Source of the DNA: Bacillota bacterium
Lineage (GTDB): Bacteria > Bacillota > Clostridia > Christensenellales > SZUA-584
Assembly (NCBI GenBank): GCA_023441905.1
Contig: JAEZNC010000273.1
Coordinates: 1 to 23,484 of the forward strand
Direction of reading: 5' to 3'
Length of the DNA stretch: 23,484 bases
In this document: piece by piece, positions 1 to 8,428 of the stretch
How the letters are laid out: each line of letters opens with the position of its first letter
Numbering within the stretch: the first letter of the stretch is position 1
Position numbers and translations under genes: made by a program
Notes under the pieces: model-generated
What the model was told of the DNA's origin: nothing
The model's database searches: none
The model's input: the letters and a program-made list of their open reading frames with translations, nothing else

Positions 1-100
1 GTATATTAATCGTTAGAATTGAAAGCACCATCAAGACGGCCAAAAACACGCCCATTGCTTTTCTTATTTTTATTTTTCTTCCTGCGCTATAGATAAACAT
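1..100 (-). CDS. N-terminus of a secreted or membrane-anchored protein (partial)
   Basis: A minus-strand reading frame starts at ATG 98-100 and runs off the left edge after 33 codons. A strong ribosome binding site (AGGAGGG, 110-116) precedes it by nine bases. The peptide begins MFIYSAGRKIKIRKAMG and continues into the hydrophobic run VFLAVLMVLSILTINI. This is a basic n-region followed by a membrane-spanning or signal-peptide h-region, so the product is exported or membrane-anchored. No cleavage site or mature domain is inside the window, so the function cannot be named. It is transcribed away from the sugar locus and has its own upstream region (101-440). Confidence 0.6.
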   Translation of the reverse strand, partial: MFIYSAGRKIKIRKAMGVFLAVLMVLSILTINI

Positions 101-812
101 TTCTTTAGTCCCTCCTGAAACAACGGAGTTGATGAGTTAAATTTTAAACTTCTGAAATCTTGGAATAAAATTACTTTAGGCTACTAATGATAATAACATA
201 TAAACTTTAACATATCCAACAATAGTTTTACTTTTTTCAACAAAAACATATGCGATTTTTGATAGCATATAAATTATCATAAGCTTGAAATATGTGTTAA
301 CACAAACGATTGTCTGAAGTAAAATAAACTTGCTACAGTTTGCTTGTTGGTGACTTTTGAACTTGCGTTTATAATGCTATGCATAACACATTAACCGCCA
401 AAAAAAGTATCGCATTATGAAAACAATAAAGAAGAACCGGTTATATACCGGAACGATACCCATTGACGACTTCATCTGCCGCCATGGCCAAAATACAATA
501 TCCTCTACTACAGGATAACGCAAAAACTGCCCGCCCGCTTTTAGCGAACCGGACAGCCCTAAAGTTTTTGAAAGCGAGAGAAAGTCGAACTTTCAGAATG
601 CGTATTTCAGCATGTCTGCTGCTTGTTAACTCGTGCCATTCCGTCTGGAGCACGATCCTCTCATTTCTTATCTCGCATTATTGAATTTCATTTAATATCA
701 GTCTTTTCAGAGGTATAATGTCTACTTTTGTTTATTCAGCTCAATAGCCAAGGCTGCAGGCCAGACACCTGAGATACATTTAAGGTGCTTATAGACCGAT
801 ACCGACTTCCTC
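101..812. other. AT-rich non-coding region, no supported gene
   Basis: About 710 bases separate the left-edge gene from the end of the mutarotase gene. Short reading frames on both strands at about 441-684 lack ribosome binding sites and recognisable content, and I do not accept them. The region holds several inverted repeats: ATATGC/GCATAT at 248-253 and 265-270, TGTGTTAACACA at 293-304, CCGGT/ACCGG at 437-451, a tight hairpin GAAAGT-CGA-ACTTTC at 580-594, and TCGTGC/GCACGA at 631-655 enclosing TCC/GGA. A TATAAT on the plus strand at 370-375 has a TTGGTG 18 bases upstream, but no gene follows it. I see no convincing rho-independent terminator for the minus-strand mutarotase operon. Confidence 0.5.
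293..304. promoter_or_regulatory. Perfect 12-bp palindrome, possible operator
   Basis: TGTGTTAACACA is a perfect palindrome in AT-rich DNA about 190 bases upstream of the left-edge minus-strand gene. A second inverted repeat (ATATGC, 11-base spacer, GCATAT) lies at 248-270. The form suits a dimeric repressor or activator site, but no regulator can be assigned. Confidence 0.25.
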
Positions 813-1868
813 TTATTCCTCAGTCTTCGTGGCAAAGCGATAGGCAGTGCGGTACCTGTATTGGTCCCCCGCCTTCAGTATCGGAGACTTAAAATTCTTT
901 GTGTTAATCGCGTTGGGAAAATACTGCGTCTCAAGGCATAAGCCTCCCCTTCTTTCGTACGCACAGCCGCTTTTGCCTACGTCAGCCCCGTGCAGGAAAT
1001 TTCCCGAATAGAGCTGTATCGCGGGTTTGTCCGTTGTAACCTCCATCAGCCGCCCGCTTTTCTTATCCCAAAGCGAGGCAGCCAGCGCCATACCTCCCGA
1101 ACTGTTAATGACGAAATTATGGTCGTATCCTTTGGCGTGGCGTATCTGTTCGTGATTGGCATCAATACGGTCGCCGATACGCCGAAACGCTCTGAAGTCG
1201 AGCGGCGTCCCCGCCACATCCTTGATGACCCCGGTGGGTATCAGCTCGCTGTCGCACTCCGTGTATCGATCACAATTCAGCTTGAGATAATGGTCAAGAA
1301 CAGGACCGGCGTCGTGCCCGGCGAGGTTGAAATATGAATGATTCGTCAGATTCACAATCGTATCCGCATCGCTCACCGCCTCGTAATCCATAACAAGCTC
1401 GTTATCATCCGTCAGCGTGTAAGTCACCTGCACGCTCAATTTCCCCGGGTAGTTCTCCTCCCCATCCGGGCTTAGATATCTGAATATCACCGCGTTGCTG
1501 TGCTGACGCACCTCGGCTTCCCACACCTTTTTGTGAAAGCCGATTTTGCCGCCATGCAGATGATTTTTACCTTCATTTGCGAATAGCTCATACACTTTGC
1601 CGTTAAGTTCAAATTTGCTTTTAGCAATGCGGTTGGCCACACGTCCCACAACAACGCCAAAGCAGGACTGTTGGTTTTTTGCCGCTTCGAGACTGTCGAA
1701 GCTCAAAACAACGTCCGCGAATTTGCCCTCCTTATCAGGCACATTGACCTGCATAATATGACAGCCCAGATTGATGGCCTTAACCGACATGCCATTTGAA
1801 TTGGTCAGCGTAAATAAGTAAACATCATTGGAATCAACCTGACCGTACAAAACTCTTGAAATGCTCAT
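813..1868 (-). CDS. galM: Aldose 1-epimerase (galactose mutarotase-like)
   Basis: The 351-residue product has the usual GalM length. By family it interconverts alpha and beta anomers of aldoses in the cytoplasm. Visible marks are the N-terminal strands ending in VVVGRVANRIAKSKFELNG, the catalytic-His region NLTNHSYFNLAGH near residue 180, DLRxF-type substrate-loop residues (PLDFRAFRRIG), and the C-terminal RRGGLCLETQYFPNAIN with the catalytic Glu. The start is ATG 1866-1868, preceded by a purine-rich but weak site (AGAGAGAG). It lies 15 bases downstream of the oxidoreductase gene and is surely co-transcribed with it. In this context it probably supplies the correct anomer of the imported or released sugar; the exact sugar is unknown. 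Confidence 0.92.
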   Translation of the reverse strand: MSISRVLYGQVDSNDVYLFTLTNSNGMSVKAINLGCHIMQVNVPDKEGKFADVVLSFDSLEAAKNQQSCFGVVVGRVANRIAKSKFELNGKVYELFANEGKNHLHGGKIGFHKKVWEAEVRQHSNAVIFRYLSPDGEENYPGKLSVQVTYTLTDDNELVMDYEAVSDADTIVNLTNHSYFNLAGHDAGPVLDHYLKLNCDRYTECDSELIPTGVIKDVAGTPLDFRAFRRIGDRIDANHEQIRHAKGYDHNFVINSSGGMALAASLWDKKSGRLMEVTTDKPAIQLYSGNFLHGADVGKSGCAYERRGGLCLETQYFPNAINTKNFKSPILKAGDQYRYRTAYRFATKTEE

Positions 1869-1883
1869 GTTACACTCTCTCTT

Positions 1884-2987
1884 TTATATCCTTATCCATT
1901 TGCCCGATTGCGCGCTCTCGTAAATGCTGTCGCATAGTATCATATCCCGCAGGCCGTCTTCGAATGTCGCGTAGTACGGCTGCATACCGGGATTATCGAT
2001 AGACTGGTAAAATTGCCTGAAATGCTGACAGAAAGCGTCCGGGAAGCCCTCGGCGTGCCCGCCCGGATAAGAGATAACCGGCCTGGTATCCGGATGTGCG
2101 AGGTTTGGATCTTTTGTGATCACAACGTTGCCCTCATTCCTTTTCCCGAGCAGCAGGTCGTTGATTTTTTCGCTGTCCCATTCCCCCATCATTTTCTTGC
2201 CGCACACAGTAAGGAATGTTTTGTTTTTCTTTCCCGCCATCATTGTGGAGAACACGCCGTTTCCTATCGCGCCGTTTTCAAATCGAAGCATGATGAAGGC
2301 GATTTGCTCGGTATCAATTTTAACCATTTCATAATCGCCCGATGGCAGGCCCCTTTTCCGCTCCGGATATACGGATGAAAACTCGGCAAAAACCTCGGTA
2401 ATTTTAAGCCCCGTAATAAACTCCACGAGATTAAGCCAATGGGAACCAATATCGGCAATCACCATCGTCTTGCCGGAGTTTTTGCTCAGCAAGCGCCAGT
2501 TAAAGTCGGTATCATAAAGCAGCCAGTCCTGCACGTAACCGCCGTTGACGGAAATAACATCCCCGAGCTCGCCATCCCTGACGAGGTTCTTCAAATTGTT
2601 TGGCGCCGGATAAAACCGATTGTGATAATTAACAGCATTGGCCACTCCTTTTTCCTTCGCCTTACTCACAGCGCTCCGCGCTTCTTCGAGCGTACGCATA
2701 AACGGTTTTTCACAAACGACATGCAGTCCTCTTTCCATCGCATACATGGCGATTTCAAAATGCGTGTTGTTAGGGGTGCAAATATGCACAGCATCAATTT
2801 CGCCGCTGTCGATCATATCTCTGTAATCGCTAAACGCGTGCGGTATGTTGAGCCTTTGGGCTTTTTCTTCCACGCCGATCACATCAGCCAAAGCGACAAC
2901 CTCGGCATTTTCAACTCTTCTGAGACCATCAATATGCGCAGCACCTATGAAACCCAGCCCGGCTACACCAACTTTATATGTTTTCAT
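1884..2987 (-). CDS. Gfo/Idh/MocA family NAD(P)-dependent oxidoreductase
   Basis: The 367-residue product has an N-terminal Rossmann fold with GVAGLGFIGAAH (residues 7-18), then the family CTPNNTH motif and the CEKPF motif, whose Lys is catalytic in this family. A C-terminal alpha/beta domain carries GSHWLNLVEFITG with the usual active-site His. Members oxidise or reduce hydroxyls of sugars, inositols and glycosides. Start ATG 2985-2987 has AGGAGG nine bases upstream. It is the first gene of a two-gene minus-strand operon with the mutarotase and is divergent from the plus operon holding a TIM-barrel isomerase. This pairing is seen in inositol (IolG/IolE) and keto-glycoside pathways. The substrate cannot be told from sequence. 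Confidence 0.92.
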   Translation of the reverse strand: MKTYKVGVAGLGFIGAAHIDGLRRVENAEVVALADVIGVEEKAQRLNIPHAFSDYRDMIDSGEIDAVHICTPNNTHFEIAMYAMERGLHVVCEKPFMRTLEEARSAVSKAKEKGVANAVNYHNRFYPAPNNLKNLVRDGELGDVISVNGGYVQDWLLYDTDFNWRLLSKNSGKTMVIADIGSHWLNLVEFITGLKITEVFAEFSSVYPERKRGLPSGDYEMVKIDTEQIAFIMLRFENGAIGNGVFSTMMAGKKNKTFLTVCGKKMMGEWDSEKINDLLLGKRNEGNVVITKDPNLAHPDTRPVISYPGGHAEGFPDAFCQHFRQFYQSIDNPGMQPYYATFEDGLRDMILCDSIYESAQSGKWIRI

Positions 2988-3137
2988 TGCATCCTCCTGA
3001 TTTTAATTTTCCGGCAGTGCTATTCACTGACAGCAGTTCGCTGCATCCACACAATTGATTAAGATATTATCGCATAGTTGGTCCATCATCTGTATTATAT
3101 ACTGGATGAAATTTAATGTATTTACACTTTATAATGC

Positions 3138-3148
3138 TTATTTACAAA
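3138..3148. promoter_or_regulatory. Operator-like half site shared with the ROK regulator promoter
   Basis: TTATTTACAAA here is identical to 22701-22711 next to the ROK repressor promoter. It overlaps the -35 box of the plus-strand promoter and lies between the two divergent operons, so a bound repressor could control both. The bases before it (CACTTTATAA...) also resemble the CACTTTGTTTAA of the repressor promoter. Binding by the ROK protein is inferred. Confidence 0.35.
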
Positions 3149-3169
3149 GTATTAATTAATGTGTATAAT
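3141..3169 (+). promoter_or_regulatory. Sigma-A type promoter of the amidohydrolase/UroD operon
   Basis: TTTACA (3141-3146), a 17-base spacer, and a perfect TATAAT (3164-3169). Transcription would start near 3176, about 200 bases before the first start codon. Confidence 0.6.
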
Positions 3170-3375
3170 AAATATAAAACGATCATTGTCTAAAGTCAAT
3201 ATTATTTTTGGCGATAAGCAGCATAAGCAAGCGCAGACAGGTACCCGAAAGCTCAGCCGCAGTGTACAGTGGTATCAATACAGGCTGTCATATATCGGCA
3301 CATTCTGCTCAGCAGTTATACTGTTTGTACTAATACTTATTTCGATTGTGTCCCTATTTACTGCGGAGGCGTTTT

Positions 3376-4686
3376 ATGAGCATATTTGACGAGCTATCAG
3401 GACATATCAGCGAAATACCTTTAATCGACGTACATACCCACATCGACTTGTCTCATTTGTCCGCACGAGGGCTGCATGACCTGCTGCTTTACCACATGGT
3501 CATCTCGGAGCTCTACAGTGCCGGATGTCCCAACGGGAGCCGCCTGCCCGAATGGCCGGAAGACGCTGAATCCAAAGCGCGCGTGTTAAACGCCGTTCCC
3601 TATATTCCGTACGTGAAATATACGAGCTGCTACTCAATGCTTAAAAAGATATTGAGCGGTCTTTACGGTTTTCACGAAGATATCACCGCCGACAACTGGA
3701 GCCGTTTGGACGGTCTGATCCGCGAGCGATATGATAGCGGCTATGCCGACGAGATCTTAAAAAAAGCGAATATCGCTTCCGTCAACACAGAGTTCTGCCG
3801 TAAGCATGGGCATGAAAACAAAAATTTCTTCTACAGTCTGGAATGGGCGTTCTTCACGCGAAACCAGTACGGTCTGTTCGATGCCCCTCTGCTCGAGCTC
3901 GAAATCGCGGCGACGCAGGATAAACCTGCAGGCCCGATTCCCGTTACATTCGATGAAACGCTCTATGCTTCACGTCGCCGGATTGAAACGGTAGATCAGG
4001 TCAACGAGGCGATGGATAGCTATGTATCCAAGATACCGTTCGACGATGTCGTGAGTTTGCCGACTCATTTTTCGACGGACATCAATTACGGTGAAGTGAC
4101 GCGCGAACAGATGTCTGAAGCGCTCGCGAACAGGAAGAACGCGAGCAGCCGTGAACGCGATATCTATGCGAACTACATCAACAATAGTTATTTCGAAACA
4201 CTCAGCAAATACGGAAGAAAAACCGCAGTTTCCATCAGCATCGGCGCCGAGCCGCTCCAATACGAAACCGGCGTCAAGCTGAACACCGAGACCCTGTACG
4301 CCATCGAAAGCCTCGCCAACAAATATCCCGGACTCGATTTTATTATATTTAACGGCTGCGACTATCAGGATACAGCACTGTCGGGCATCATCCGTGAAAC
4401 ACAGAATGTTTATGTGGCAGGGTTCTGGTGGCACAACTTTTTCCCCTCGGCAATAGACAATATCATACGCGGAAGGCTGGAGAGAATACCGATCAATAAA
4501 TGGTTTGGTTATTTTTCGGATGCGTACTGCGTCGATTGGGCGTACGGCAAATCTGCGCTGATACGCGCCTGTTTTTCACGCGTGCTCTCTTCGTTAGTGG
4601 ACAATAAAGTTTATTCGTTAAACGACGCTCTGTCTATTGCAAACCGGCTTTTGTTTCAAAATGCGAAGGATTACTTCGGCTTATAA
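3376..4686 (+). CDS. Amidohydrolase-superfamily protein, uronate isomerase-like
   Basis: The 436-residue product starts at ATG 3376, after GCGGAGGCG, and not at an in-frame codon 30 bases earlier. The metal-binding motif DVHTHID (residues 18-24) and the C-terminal segments NKWFGYFSDAY and LSSLVDNKVYSLNDALSIANRL resemble the amidohydrolase branch that holds glucuronate/galacturonate isomerase (UxaC). Classical uronate isomerases interconvert a hexuronate and its 2-keto form. Length is slightly under UxaC (about 460-470), and it belongs to a divergent subgroup, so the exact reaction is uncertain and a hydrolase or lactonase role is possible. It is the first gene of a four-gene plus-strand operon, 15 bases before the next gene. 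Confidence 0.72.
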   Translation: MSIFDELSGHISEIPLIDVHTHIDLSHLSARGLHDLLLYHMVISELYSAGCPNGSRLPEWPEDAESKARVLNAVPYIPYVKYTSCYSMLKKILSGLYGFHEDITADNWSRLDGLIRERYDSGYADEILKKANIASVNTEFCRKHGHENKNFFYSLEWAFFTRNQYGLFDAPLLELEIAATQDKPAGPIPVTFDETLYASRRRIETVDQVNEAMDSYVSKIPFDDVVSLPTHFSTDINYGEVTREQMSEALANRKNASSRERDIYANYINNSYFETLSKYGRKTAVSISIGAEPLQYETGVKLNTETLYAIESLANKYPGLDFIIFNGCDYQDTALSGIIRETQNVYVAGFWWHNFFPSAIDNIIRGRLERIPINKWFGYFSDAYCVDWAYGKSALIRACFSRVLSSLVDNKVYSLNDALSIANRLLFQNAKDYFGL

Positions 4687-4701
4687 TAAGAGGTGACTAT
4701 C

Positions 4702-5667
4702 ATGAAACTTGGGGTGTTTACTGCGCTTTACAACGATATTCCGTTGGAGGCGATGCTGCAAAAGGTAAAAGACATGGGGTTTGAAACGGTGGAGTTCTAC
4801 ACCGGAAAGCTCTCCCCCGCCGCGCACTGCAATCCCGATATGCTGCTCGAAAGCAGCGTAAAGCTGCAGCAGTTTAAGGACGTCATTGCCAAATACGGCC
4901 TGCCGATCAGTCAGCTCAACTGCTCAGCCAATCCGGTGAGCCCCATTCCCGGGGAGGCTGACAAACACAAGGATGCCTTTATTAAGACGGTTCGGCTGGC
5001 AGAGAAACTCGGCATTGACACGGTTGCAAACTTCTCGGGGTGCCCGGGCGGCGGGCCAAAGGATGAAACGCCCAACTGGATCACGTGCCCATGGCCCGAA
5101 GAGTTTTTGTCGATGCTGGACTACCAGTGGAACAATGTGCTGATTCCATTCTGGCAATGGGCCGTCAAAGAAGCCGCCGACTATGGGGTCACGAAGATTG
5201 CGTTGGAAATGCATCCCGGCTTTTGCGTGTATAATCCCGAAACGCTGCTGCGTCTGCGCGCTGCTGTGGGCCCCGCCATCGGCAGCAATTTCGACCCGAG
5301 CCACCTGATATGGCAGGGCATCGACATCCCGGAAGCGATTCTCTCGCTTCGCGATGCCATCTTTCACATGCACGCCAAAGACACGCGCGTGTTCGCAAGG
5401 AATGTCCGCAAAAACGGCAACCTCGATACCAAGCACTATGCGGACGTTGAGCACAGGGCATGGATATTCGGCACGGTCGGCTACGGCAACGACGAGCGCT
5501 ACTGGCGCGCCATTGTCGACGCGCTGTCTGTAATCGGATATGACGGCGTCATCAGCATTGAGCATGAAGACAGCTCAATGTCTAAAGACGAGGGCCTCAA
5601 AAAAGCATATGCCCTGCTCGACAAGGTCATCATCCGCGAAAAGCCGGGCTCTATGTGGTGGGCCTGA
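4702..5667 (+). CDS. Sugar phosphate isomerase/epimerase family TIM-barrel protein
   Basis: The 321-residue product belongs to the xylose isomerase-like/AP endonuclease family 2 barrel superfamily. Likely metal ligands are the Glu in ALEMHPGF (about residue 170), Asp/His in NFDPSHLIWQGID, His in FHMHAKD and Glu in SIEHED near the C-terminus. I choose ATG 4702 over GTG 4693 because AAGAGGTG (4688-4695) then sits at normal spacing. Relatives include IolE, IolI, tagatose/psicose epimerases and the barrel subunits of keto-sugar C-glycoside-cleaving enzymes. Only three bases separate it from the next gene, so translation is likely coupled. The substrate is not identifiable. Confidence 0.85.
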   Translation: MKLGVFTALYNDIPLEAMLQKVKDMGFETVEFYTGKLSPAAHCNPDMLLESSVKLQQFKDVIAKYGLPISQLNCSANPVSPIPGEADKHKDAFIKTVRLAEKLGIDTVANFSGCPGGGPKDETPNWITCPWPEEFLSMLDYQWNNVLIPFWQWAVKEAADYGVTKIALEMHPGFCVYNPETLLRLRAAVGPAIGSNFDPSHLIWQGIDIPEAILSLRDAIFHMHAKDTRVFARNVRKNGNLDTKHYADVEHRAWIFGTVGYGNDERYWRAIVDALSVIGYDGVISIEHEDSSMSKDEGLKKAYALLDKVIIREKPGSMWWA

Positions 5668-5670
5668 GCC

Positions 5671-6705
5671 ATGACAAAGCGCGAGCGCACGCTGGCGGCC
5701 ATCGCCGGCAGTAAAACCGACCGCACTTGTTACAGCTTCCGTGCGGAAAACGAGACATGTGAAAAGCTCTACCGGCATCTCGGCTTTAATGATTACGATA
5801 GGCTTGTCGATTATTTAAACCCCGATATCTTACTCGTCAACGCCCGTTTTCCTGCCGAAAAGAATTTCGGCTCGTTCTATCAGAACTGCTGGGGAGAAAG
5901 ATATATCTACAAGCAGACGCAATACGGCCCCGTGCGCGAGGATATTGAAGGGGCACTCGCGTCAGCGGAATCAATCGAGGATATCACGAGCTTTGCCTGG
6001 CCGAAGAACGATGACGTTGATTACAGCCATTTGAAACCAAGCATCGAAAGGCACCCGGATATGGCTGTTCATTACGGCGCCGGAGATGTATGGCAGCGGC
6101 CCGGGCTGGTACGCGGCATGCAGAACTTTATGGTTGATATGCTGCTAAACCCTGAAATTTGTCACTTCATGTGCGACTATTTCACGACTTTTTACATTGA
6201 GGAGTATACACGCGCACAGGAAGCCGCGGACGGCCGAATCGATATATTCACCGTGTATTCCGATCTCGGAAGCCAGAACGCGCCGCTGATCTCGCAGGAT
6301 TTGTTCAGGGAATTTGTATATCCTTATGTGAAGCGCATGGCAGATGCGGTGCACGGGCTTAAAGGCAAGCTGTTTTTCCATTCATGCGGCATGGTTTTCC
6401 CGTTTGTCGACGGGCTGATCGAAGCCGGTATCGACATACTCGACCCCATACAGCCCTGTGCAGAACAAATGCAGCCCGAAATCCTCGCAGCCCATTTTGG
6501 CGGCAGGGTTTGCTTCCACGGCGGTGTGGATATTCAGCAGGTATTGAGCGTGGGTACGCCCGCCGACGTGCGCGCGAGCATTCAAAGATATAAAAAGGCG
6601 TTTGAAAACTGCGGATTCATATGTGCGCCTTCGCACTTTTTGCAAGCGGACGCGTCGGTGGAAAACATACTGGCGCTTTACGAAGAATGTATGAACGACA
6701 AATAA
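5671..6705 (+). CDS. UroD-superfamily protein with methyltransferase-type Zn motif
   Basis: The 344-residue product has the uroporphyrinogen decarboxylase (URO-D/MtaA/CmuA) fold signature but not the N-terminal arginine motif of true haem-pathway decarboxylases. It keeps H237-S-C239-G and C318 (in GFICAPSHFLQ), the His-x-Cys...Cys arrangement that binds zinc in methylcobamide:thiol methyltransferases such as MtaA. Family knowledge therefore favours methyl transfer, but no corrinoid protein or second methyltransferase is nearby. ATG 5671 follows the previous stop by three bases with only a weak ribosome site (GTGGTGG), consistent with coupled translation. A role on a methylated sugar or an unknown C-C chemistry are both possible. 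Confidence 0.82.
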   Translation: MTKRERTLAAIAGSKTDRTCYSFRAENETCEKLYRHLGFNDYDRLVDYLNPDILLVNARFPAEKNFGSFYQNCWGERYIYKQTQYGPVREDIEGALASAESIEDITSFAWPKNDDVDYSHLKPSIERHPDMAVHYGAGDVWQRPGLVRGMQNFMVDMLLNPEICHFMCDYFTTFYIEEYTRAQEAADGRIDIFTVYSDLGSQNAPLISQDLFREFVYPYVKRMADAVHGLKGKLFFHSCGMVFPFVDGLIEAGIDILDPIQPCAEQMQPEILAAHFGGRVCFHGGVDIQQVLSVGTPADVRASIQRYKKAFENCGFICAPSHFLQADASVENILALYEECMNDK

Positions 6706-6721
6706 AACCAAGGAGGCCGAA

Positions 6722-8131
6722 ATGTTTAAAAATGCTGAAATCGAAAAAATTTATAACGAACGCGCCGCACGCTACTTCAACGCGATGGACTGCGGCACGC
6801 CCGACCGGATTCCGATACGGTTCCTGATGCAGGAAGCGGCGGCAAGGTATATGGGATATACAAATCAGCAGGTCGCGTGCGATTATAACCTCGCGTTTGA
6901 GGTGACGCGTAAAACCGGTGAAAAGCTGGGGGCCGATTCCGTGATGCTCAACGCGATATGGAGCAACTACGGGCTGGCCAAGTCCGCATCATGGAAATAT
7001 CTCTATGTCCCCGGCGTGGATGTCGGCATGGAGAGTGTAAACCAGTTTGGCGAACCGGCGAGCGAGGAGGATCTTTTTCTTAAGGCGTCCGAGTATGAGG
7101 AATTCTCAGAGGATCCCACCGCATTCCTTTTTAACAAGTGGTTCGCGCGTGCAACCACGCGGCTTCAAAACATCGGCGATCCCGTAACATTCGATCATAA
7201 TGTTGCGCTGATCTCGGGATCGCTCGCCTATGCCAACTATATGAACGCATTTGGGCCTGCAGCTCATGCTCTCAAATATGAATCCGGCCTCGTCAGCGCC
7301 AATGCGGGCATGATCAAGGCGCCGCTCGATATACTCGCAGACAAGTTCCGCGGATATATGGATACAGCGATTGATACCATTGAACGCCCCAAGGAAGTTC
7401 TTAAAGCGTGTGAAGCGCTGATGCCGCACATTGTGGCCAATGCTCTTGCCGGTGCCGATCCCGAAAAGAAGGTGCCCATCACAATATGGGCGCACCGCGG
7501 ATGCACGCCGTTCTTCTCTCAGGAAACATTCGATACGATATTCTGGCCGACACTCAAGCCGGTGTTCGAGGAGATTATTTCTCGCGGTTACCAGATTCTT
7601 TTTTATGGCGAAGGCAACTGGGAGGCGCATTACGACGCGCTGCTCGAGCTGCCCGCAGGCAGCCTCATCTATCACATAGACAGGGGCGATCCGGCCAAAG
7701 CCGCTCAGGCGTTTAAGGGCAAGTTTGCCATCAGCGGCGGCCTTTCCTACGATGTTTTGGCGAGAGGAACCACCGACGATGTCCGCAGCCATATGAAGGA
7801 GCTATTCACTATCATGAAACCCGGCGGCGGCTACATACTCGACGCGACGGCATTAATGATGCATGATATCAAACCCGAAAACCTCGAAACAGCCGTGGAC
7901 TATACACTTGAACACGGCGTCTATTCCCAGGGCCACGCCGCTCCGCCGCGCGGCACGTGCGATCCCGTCGATATGCCGGCAGGCAGGCGCGAACCGAATA
8001 TCGTCCGTTCCTGGGAAGAAGAATCTAAAAACTACCGTTGCCTGACCGGTGATGTGGAGCTCGTGAAAAGCAAGTGGCAGGCGAACGACGCTGCTGCATA
8101 TAACTACCTTTGGACCACATTACTTTGGTGA
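6722..8131 (+). CDS. UroD-superfamily protein lacking the Zn motif
   Basis: The 469-residue product is a longer, divergent member of the uroporphyrinogen decarboxylase-like superfamily. At the position of the HxCG zinc motif it reads LFYGEGNW (about residues 293-300). At the distal Cys position it reads GGGYILDATALM (368-379), so the cysteine ligands are absent. An N-terminal extension and a C-terminal tail of about 70 residues make it longer than typical UroD proteins (about 340-360). The start ATG 6722 has AAGGAGG eight bases upstream. It is the last gene of the operon, 16 bases after its paralogue and about 70 bases before a strong terminator. The two may act as a pair; catalytic role unknown. 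Confidence 0.8.
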   Translation: MFKNAEIEKIYNERAARYFNAMDCGTPDRIPIRFLMQEAAARYMGYTNQQVACDYNLAFEVTRKTGEKLGADSVMLNAIWSNYGLAKSASWKYLYVPGVDVGMESVNQFGEPASEEDLFLKASEYEEFSEDPTAFLFNKWFARATTRLQNIGDPVTFDHNVALISGSLAYANYMNAFGPAAHALKYESGLVSANAGMIKAPLDILADKFRGYMDTAIDTIERPKEVLKACEALMPHIVANALAGADPEKKVPITIWAHRGCTPFFSQETFDTIFWPTLKPVFEEIISRGYQILFYGEGNWEAHYDALLELPAGSLIYHIDRGDPAKAAQAFKGKFAISGGLSYDVLARGTTDDVRSHMKELFTIMKPGGGYILDATALMMHDIKPENLETAVDYTLEHGVYSQGHAAPPRGTCDPVDMPAGRREPNIVRSWEEESKNYRCLTGDVELVKSKWQANDAAAYNYLWTTLLW

Positions 8132-8200
8132 GGTAAAAAAATATATCCTCCTTTAGTTTCTTGACTGCTTGACACGGCTAATGGTGCTGAGCAAAAGAAG

Positions 8201-8238
8201 GCCTCCTCTTGTAGTTATCCTACATCAGGAGGCTTTTT
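8201..8238 (+). terminator. Rho-independent terminator of the plus operon
   Basis: The stem pairs GCCTCCT and TGTAG (from 8201) with CTACA and AGGAGGC (8220-8233), around a short loop and a two-by-two internal mismatch, followed by TTTTT (8234-8238). It lies 70 bases after the UroD-like stop. On the opposite strand the trailing bases (CTTCTTTTG) are only moderately T-rich, so it may also stop minus-strand transcripts weakly. Confidence 0.85.
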
Positions 8239-8371
8239 CTCTCAGTGTCCGTTTTTTGGGGTTCAATTCACTTTTATGTTGCGTTCTGCTTATGTTTTGT
8301 TGAAACGCTTACGAACGCAGCTCGGCGTTGAGCCGCTCTATATTCTTCCACGCAATAATATGCAGATGAAT

Positions 8372-8405
8372 AAAAACCACCTGTCACAAATCATGCAACA
8401 GGCGG
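8372..8405 (-). terminator. Rho-independent terminator of the transporter operon
   Basis: On the minus strand CCGCCTGT (8398-8405) pairs with ACAGGTGG (8377-8384) with one G-U pair and a 13-base loop, followed by TTTTT (8372-8376). It lies 23 bases downstream of the last permease gene. With the opposite-facing terminator at 8201-8238 it insulates the two convergent operons. The 140 bases between the two terminators hold no gene I can support. Confidence 0.75.
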
Positions 8406-8428
8406 CAGATTACCATAGTATTTTTTCT

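Larger units (their letters stand above)
2988..3375. promoter_or_regulatory. Divergent promoter region between two operons
   Basis: This 388-base region separates the minus-strand oxidoreductase operon from the plus-strand amidohydrolase operon. The plus strand has a near-consensus promoter (3141-3169, given separately) that leaves a 5' leader of about 200 bases with no RNA fold I recognise. On the minus strand a TATAAT (3094-3099) could be the -10 of the oxidoreductase promoter, though its -35 is poor. An 11-base motif shared with the repressor promoter overlaps the plus -35. A reading frame at 3159-3389 with a hydrophobic stretch starts upstream of the predicted transcript start and is not accepted. 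Confidence 0.6.

Noticed and set aside
441..684. Overlapping 70-73 codon frames on both strands
   Set aside because: No ribosome sites and no recognisable domains; the region is rich in short inverted repeats.
3159..3389. 76-codon plus-strand frame with a hydrophobic segment, a possible small membrane protein
   Set aside because: Its start codon lies just upstream of the predicted -10 box, there is no ribosome site, and it overlaps the well-supported start at 3376.
5671..8131. Haem-pathway uroporphyrinogen decarboxylase (hemE)
   Set aside because: The N-terminal arginine-rich substrate motif of HemE is absent, there are two divergent copies, and the first has methyltransferase-type zinc ligands; the context is sugar metabolism.
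8299..8314. Possible CcpA cre site (TGAAACGCTTACG)
   Set aside because: It is one base short of the cre consensus and lies between convergent operons, not at a promoter.
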